DNA from: Phycisphaerae bacterium
Lineage (GTDB): Bacteria; Planctomycetota; Phycisphaerae; UBA1845
Direction of reading: 5' to 3'
NCBI GenBank assembly: GCA_029260075.1
Contig: JAJDDY010000052.1
Coordinates: forward strand, 21,107 to 85,106
Length of the DNA: 64,000 nt
Part shown: positions 63,922 through 64,000 of the stretch, piece after piece
How the letters are laid out: each line of letters opens with the position of its first letter
How positions within the stretch are numbered: the first letter of the stretch is position 1
Translations under genes and position numbers: made by a program
The notes under the pieces: model-generated
What the model was told of the DNA's origin: nothing
The model's input: only the letters and a program-made list of their open reading frames with translations
Database searches by the model: none

Positions 63922-64000
63922 ATGGGACGCCCGCTCCGTGTGACAGAACCTGGGTTTGTGTATCACGTCTTGAATCGGTGTGTTATGCGATTACCGCTGT
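63922..64000 (+). CDS. Start of a Y1/REP-associated tyrosine transposase (cut by window edge)
   Basis: ATG at 63922 opens MGRPLRVTEPGFVYHVLNR followed by CVMRLPL. M.RPLR....G..YHV..R is the N-terminal signature of IS200/IS605-like Y1 transposases of the RAYT type. They nick single-stranded DNA with a HUH motif that would lie beyond the window. The frame is open to the edge. The hairpin repeats just upstream are the expected recognition sites. Confidence 0.85.
   Translation, partial: MGRPLRVTEPGFVYHVLNRCVMRLPL

Overview
This is a high-GC bacterial window that looks like a planctomycete chromosome, possibly from Phycisphaerae. That placement is an inference from several features. There are secreted HAF-repeat and Cys-rich proteins, one with an IPTL-CTERM tail. 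An ECF sigma factor is paired with a giant TPR-linked Ser/Thr kinase. Two proteins carry histone H1-like tails. Two dispersed repeat families, whose accidental translations read like SRDREGA and GTGFQPV, sit between genes. LPS genes and a fused PilM-type pilus cluster are also present. Translation starts at TTG or GTG are frequent, and several are fixed by good ribosome binding sites.

Layout. 0-7 kb: four exported proteins on the + strand (HAF protein with a dockerin-like end, LCAT-like lipoprotein lipase, beta-helix/MopE-like protein with a probable frameshift, IPTL-CTERM HAF protein). 7-16 kb: AI-2E-type permease, lepA, tRNA-Arg(TCG), an H1-like protein, a TMTC-like membrane protein, a DUF1801 protein, a DUF5658-like protein and moaC. 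16-25 kb: a three-gene signalling operon (receiver, CheA-like kinase, receiver-kinase hybrid), then the kinase/ECF sigma pair. A hairpin-rich non-coding stretch follows, and then rplU. 25-31 kb: glycosyltransferase, hexapeptide acyltransferase and Gfo/Idh dehydrogenase (WlbA/WlbB-like), and a TolC-like lipoprotein. 31-36 kb: tRNA-Ala(GGC), an unusual tRNA-His(GTG), a UVR-motif protein, FlgM and an HtrA-like protease. 36-44 kb: a 59-residue zinc-ribbon-like protein, an NhaD-type antiporter, a thioesterase, a domain-swapped HldE-like enzyme and LptF/LptG. 44-49 kb: a metzincin-like lipoprotein, a TPR-YggX fusion, polysaccharide export protein, GT2 and KdsD-type isomerase. 49-59 kb: a type IV pilus/type II secretion-like set read leftward (PilM-like fusion, two bitopic proteins, secretin, YdjY-like protein). 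59-64 kb: MtaB, then an accessory zone with an IS4 remnant, an N-terminally truncated RHS gene with a unique tip, a small membrane protein, and the start of a Y1/REP-associated transposase behind its tandem repeats.

Much of the window serves the envelope. HldE-like, KdsD-like, LptF and LptG point to an LPS-type outer membrane. PES, the GT2s and WlbA/B-like enzymes point to surface polysaccharide. The secretin cluster provides an outer-membrane gate. Intergenic space is heavily populated by palindromic or MITE-like repeats, one of which appears to have expanded inside the start of a secreted-protein gene.
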